A stretch of 10,000 bases of DNA from Actinidia chinensis (Eukaryota; Streptophyta; Magnoliopsida; Ericales; Actinidiaceae): positions 10,001 through 20,000 of the forward strand of contig VIGQ01001430.1 in NCBI GenBank assembly GCA_009663005.1. The letters run 5' to 3'. Shown here piece after piece: positions 7,756 to 10,000 of this stretch. The notes under the pieces are model-generated. The model saw only the letters and a program-made list of their open reading frames with translations. It made no database searches and had not been told where the DNA came from. Each line of letters begins with the position of its first letter. Position 1 is the stretch's first letter. The position numbers were made by a program, and so were the translations under genes.

Positions 7756-8760
7756 AAAGGAGCTTGCCCAAAGTAAAGAAACGATCTGGTTGCAATTGGG
7801 GGGGGATAATTGCAAGAGGAAGGAAGATACAAGGGAGTCAGATTCAAAGCAGATTGATGCTAAGGCATAACACGCACAAAAATGAATCGGGTGACTGACA
7901 AATGAGTATTTTCGCTCCTGTGTTGTGTAAGGCTTTCGCTATGTCGTATTTTGGCTAGCCCGCGAGTGATGCTACCTTCTGGCTCAATTGATGTTGAGTT
8001 GCTCACTCAGTCGAGAACCGCTTTTGCTCAGTGGAGATGTGAAGACGAATTGACATATCACAGGCCAGATGGGTTCAAGGTGCCGGTGGAAAAGAACATT
8101 TGGCTGTCAGGTGAAAAGGAATCGTTCTATAGGGGTTGAATTAGGCTGCCAAGACCGGGGTATAAAGGGGGTTGGGATTTGGGTTCAGTGTGCCGGGACA
8201 GGGGGTAACACGGAGTCCGTTGGATCATTGTGTGAGTTTCGCTAAACTCCAAATGGTTCCAATGATGGTAGTTGCTCTTATATGTGTGTATGTTATTGCA
8301 TCTAAGAGCAAGGTGGAGAGTTGACTGGATTAAAAACTCAACTCAGTCGGGAATGTGAATGAAGGTCTGGGCGAAGCCAAGAAATTTGGGCATGAGATTA
8401 AAGGGAACATAGTGGAAAGTATGGTTTGGGTTGACTCAATCTCAATAATCATGAAAAAGTTTTAACAGCGATTTGGGGTGAATAATGTTCAAGCTAACCG
8501 GGTTAGTGGCAGGGCAACCGTTGTTTGGTCTCTCACTTCTAGATTATGAAGTGCTTTCGTATGTCTCCTCGCACAGAAGATGGCGAAAGCCTGTGGAGAA
8601 GGTGTTCCCTTATGCTAATGTTGTGGTGGGGTGGCTTGATGTGGTGCACTGGTTTTTTGCCAGCCTGAGATTTCACATGCTTAGCATGGGTCCAGCAGTA
8701 TAGGGGGGTGTGGGCGGCATGCACAACCCAATGAAACGTTCATTGGTAGCGTGAGAATGG
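7756..8760 (+). pseudogene. pol (RT): Copia reverse transcriptase (RVT_2), catalytic motifs disrupted
   Basis: RT copies the genomic RNA into cDNA. The domain opens with LPKVKKRSGCNW (7764-7799), followed by a G8 run. The first catalytic Asp is at 7990-7992 (SIDVE), but about 17-20 extra bases separate it from the following TAFA/L block near 8010-8025. DGFKVPVEKN (8068-8097) and a KESFYRG stretch follow. The YVDD box should lie at 8281; the sequence reads Tyr-Val-Cys-Met, so both catalytic Asp codons are gone. Beyond it are VDWIK-like (8310-8330), VFPYANVV (8604-8627) and MHNPMK (8719-8736) blocks. Length fits the family, but polymerase activity would be absent. Confidence 0.85.
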
Positions 8761-8819
8761 TATTTACGATATACTGCACGGTACGTCAGGTTGAAGGTAG
8801 TTGGAAATTTCGAGTGACT

Positions 8820-9357
8820 GGGGACAAGTCAGTCAGTATCAATTTGGTACTGGGGGGTTGATTCAGACTCGCGGGTGTGGGAGATCTTGACAGGGATCTA
8901 GGAGATTCTACCACTGTTAGTGGTGATTCACTATGCTGGTGGACCATTATGTTGGACCTGACTACCTTCAGTCTACAGGGTGGGTTGCTTTGTCCACGAC
9001 TAAGGGCAGAGTATAGGGCATGACAGAACCTTCAAGGAAGCTATCGGCTGCATGGTTTGATAAATAGTTTGGGATTTTTTCAGGGACATTTTGATGTCCT
9101 AGGCTGCCCGGAGTGGAGTCAAGGCGTGCGATTTGTTTGGCTAAAAACCAAGTTCATCATTCCCACACAGGAGCAAACACCCAGTTATGTTGCGGTTTTC
9201 ATTTTATTCGAGAAATTCTGATGAAAGATGTACGGCTAGTGAGAAGATTCGGCAACCACGACAACCCTGTTGATATGTTGACGAAGGTCGTTCTTGATCG
9301 TAGTTAAACATGGATTTGGACTTGATCAAGTATTCTGTAGGCAAACATGGCGCCTAA
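8820..9357 (+). pseudogene. pol (RH): Copia RNase H and C-terminus of pol
   Basis: RNase H removes the RNA strand during cDNA synthesis. VDSD, with Asp codons at 8860 and 8866, starts the domain; GDLDR follows (8880-8894). LQS (8968) and ALSTTK (8987-9004) lead to a one-base insertion before the AEY-like sequence, and then FKEA (9032-9043). The last part is the best preserved: AICLAKNQVHHSHTG (9125-9169), HFIREILMKDVRLV (9200-9241) and NPVDMLTKVV (9263-9292). A frame change leads into LDLIKYSVGKHGA and a TAA stop at 9355-9357, the family's usual type of ending. The stop lies 55 bases before the 3' LTR. Confidence 0.85.
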
Positions 9358-9412
9358 CGGCCATTGGTGGCAGCATCCTCAAGTTTGGAGAAAGTTCGCA
9401 CAAGTTTGAGCT
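9358..9412 (+). other. Short spacer with weak polypurine tract before 3' LTR
   Basis: Between the pol stop and the 3' LTR, plus-strand synthesis should be primed at a polypurine tract. The only purine-rich run is GGAGAAAG (9387-9394), about 20 bases further from the LTR than usual. A typical tract directly at the boundary is not visible, perhaps because of errors or a misplaced boundary. Confidence 0.35.
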
Positions 9413-9927
9413 TGTGATTTGTTTGCTAAAACCTCTTGGGCTCAAGCCCAATACGTACTAATTCTGGGCCCAGCTTAGGACTCAAACAAGCCCACAAAGG
9501 AAGCCCCTTGTCAAAGGGTTGCACTCGTTGTTCTCCTTGTTGCTTGGCGGCCGAAGAGGAAGTAGTCGGCCGAAGAAGGAGAGGAAGAGCCATTTTTCAC
9601 AAGTGTGACCTCCCCTCCAAGTCAGCTGGTGAGGTCATTGCTTAGGTCACTTTCTGTCCCTAGCGCTTCTCTAGATAAAGACTCAGAATGATGTAGAGGT
9701 AAAAGTGGTGCGGCAGAATATGACTGGAGACCATTAGGGAGAAAGTGCATAGAGAGTTTGAAGAATTTCTCTCATGTGTATGTTGTATGGGTTTCTCTCC
9801 ATATAATAGATATTGCTGCCACCCTAGGACATAGGGCAAGAATTGCTGTAAGACCTCGTAAATTTGTGTGTTGGTTGTGTTTGATTTTGATTGTGGGATC
9901 AGAATTTGTTAGTTGCCGCACAACACA
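9413..9927 (+). repeat. 3' LTR
   Basis: This is the direct repeat of 3962-4483 (see that entry for shared blocks). It ends GCACAACACA, equivalent to GCACACA in the 5' copy. It holds two CGGCCGAAGA words (9548-9557 and 9567-9576). The TATA-like GATAAAG lies at 9674. The open frames here (9436-9645 and 9772-9969) are not genes. Confidence 0.88.
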
Positions 9928-10000
9928 GGTGTAGCGCGAAGTGCAATACAAGGGCAAACAAGAGACCAAGAAGCGTTAAACGGAATGGGTTTAAATTACC
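9928..10000. other. Downstream flank
   Basis: These 73 bases follow the element. They begin GGTGT, a possible target-site-duplication partner of GGAGT at 3957-3961. Nothing else is recognisable. Confidence 0.4.

Larger units (their letters stand above)
3962..9927 (+). mobile_element. Ty1/copia-type LTR retrotransposon, near full-length, non-coding-competent
   Basis: The element is about 6 kb. Two directly repeated LTRs of about 520 bp bound an internal region with a tRNA-iMet primer-binding site, then gag, zinc knuckle, protease, integrase, reverse transcriptase and RNase H. Integrase before RT is the defining copia order. Motifs such as LIQQDLEY in gag, GVAERMNRTL in integrase, LPKVKKRSGCNW before RT, and IREILMK and DMLTK in RNase H fit plant Tork/TNT1-94-like elements. 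Every domain is recognisable, but the reading frame shifts repeatedly and several catalytic motifs are damaged, so as written it is non-autonomous. LTR ends are placed at TG...CA and are good to a few bases at best. Confidence 0.9.

Noticed and set aside
7577..7815. Minus-strand ORFs of 72 and 60 codons
   Set aside because: They are antisense to the RT N-terminal relic, whose sense-strand motif LPKVKKRSGCNW is clear.

Overview
This looks like plant (probably dicot) intergenic DNA. The dominant feature is one nearly full-length Ty1/copia-type LTR retrotransposon on the + strand, about 3962-9927. It has two recognisable LTRs of roughly 520 bp, a primer-binding site matching initiator tRNA-Met, and gag-pol domains in copia order: gag, zinc knuckle, protease, integrase, reverse transcriptase (RT), RNase H. 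The motif set points to the Tork/TNT1-94-like group, although lineage cannot be proved by eye. No prokaryotic gene organisation is present.

Layout: 1-3961 is upstream flank with no gene I can name. It contains a plausible plant core promoter (TATAAAA at 338), a 28-codon transit-peptide-like small ORF whose stop overlaps the ATG of a 112-codon ORF, homopolymer-rich DNA, a few short coding-like relics (about 1442, 2129-2460, and 3665-3829 on the minus strand) and a long purine-rich tract (about 2480-3660). From 3962: 5' LTR, primer-binding site, then a long leader holding nine degenerate copies of a ~29-bp 'TCCCTgaAgTTT' repeat. Gag starts near 5069 and pol ends at a natural-looking TAA at 9355. 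The 3' LTR follows, with 73 bp of flank.

The polyprotein cannot be made as written. The frame changes repeatedly, and several catalytic motifs are missing or interrupted: the zinc-knuckle His is replaced by Pro, the RT YVDD is lost, the first integrase Asp is lost, and the protease DSG is frameshifted. Many family motifs nevertheless remain residue-perfect between the shifts, and long G runs interrupt coding relics. Genuine decay would give this picture, but so would unpolished long-read sequence. That question matters most for interpreting the window. I found no convincing new biological system. The best leads are the leader repeat array, the promoter/small-ORF pair at 338-812, and the minus-strand coding-like block just upstream of the element.
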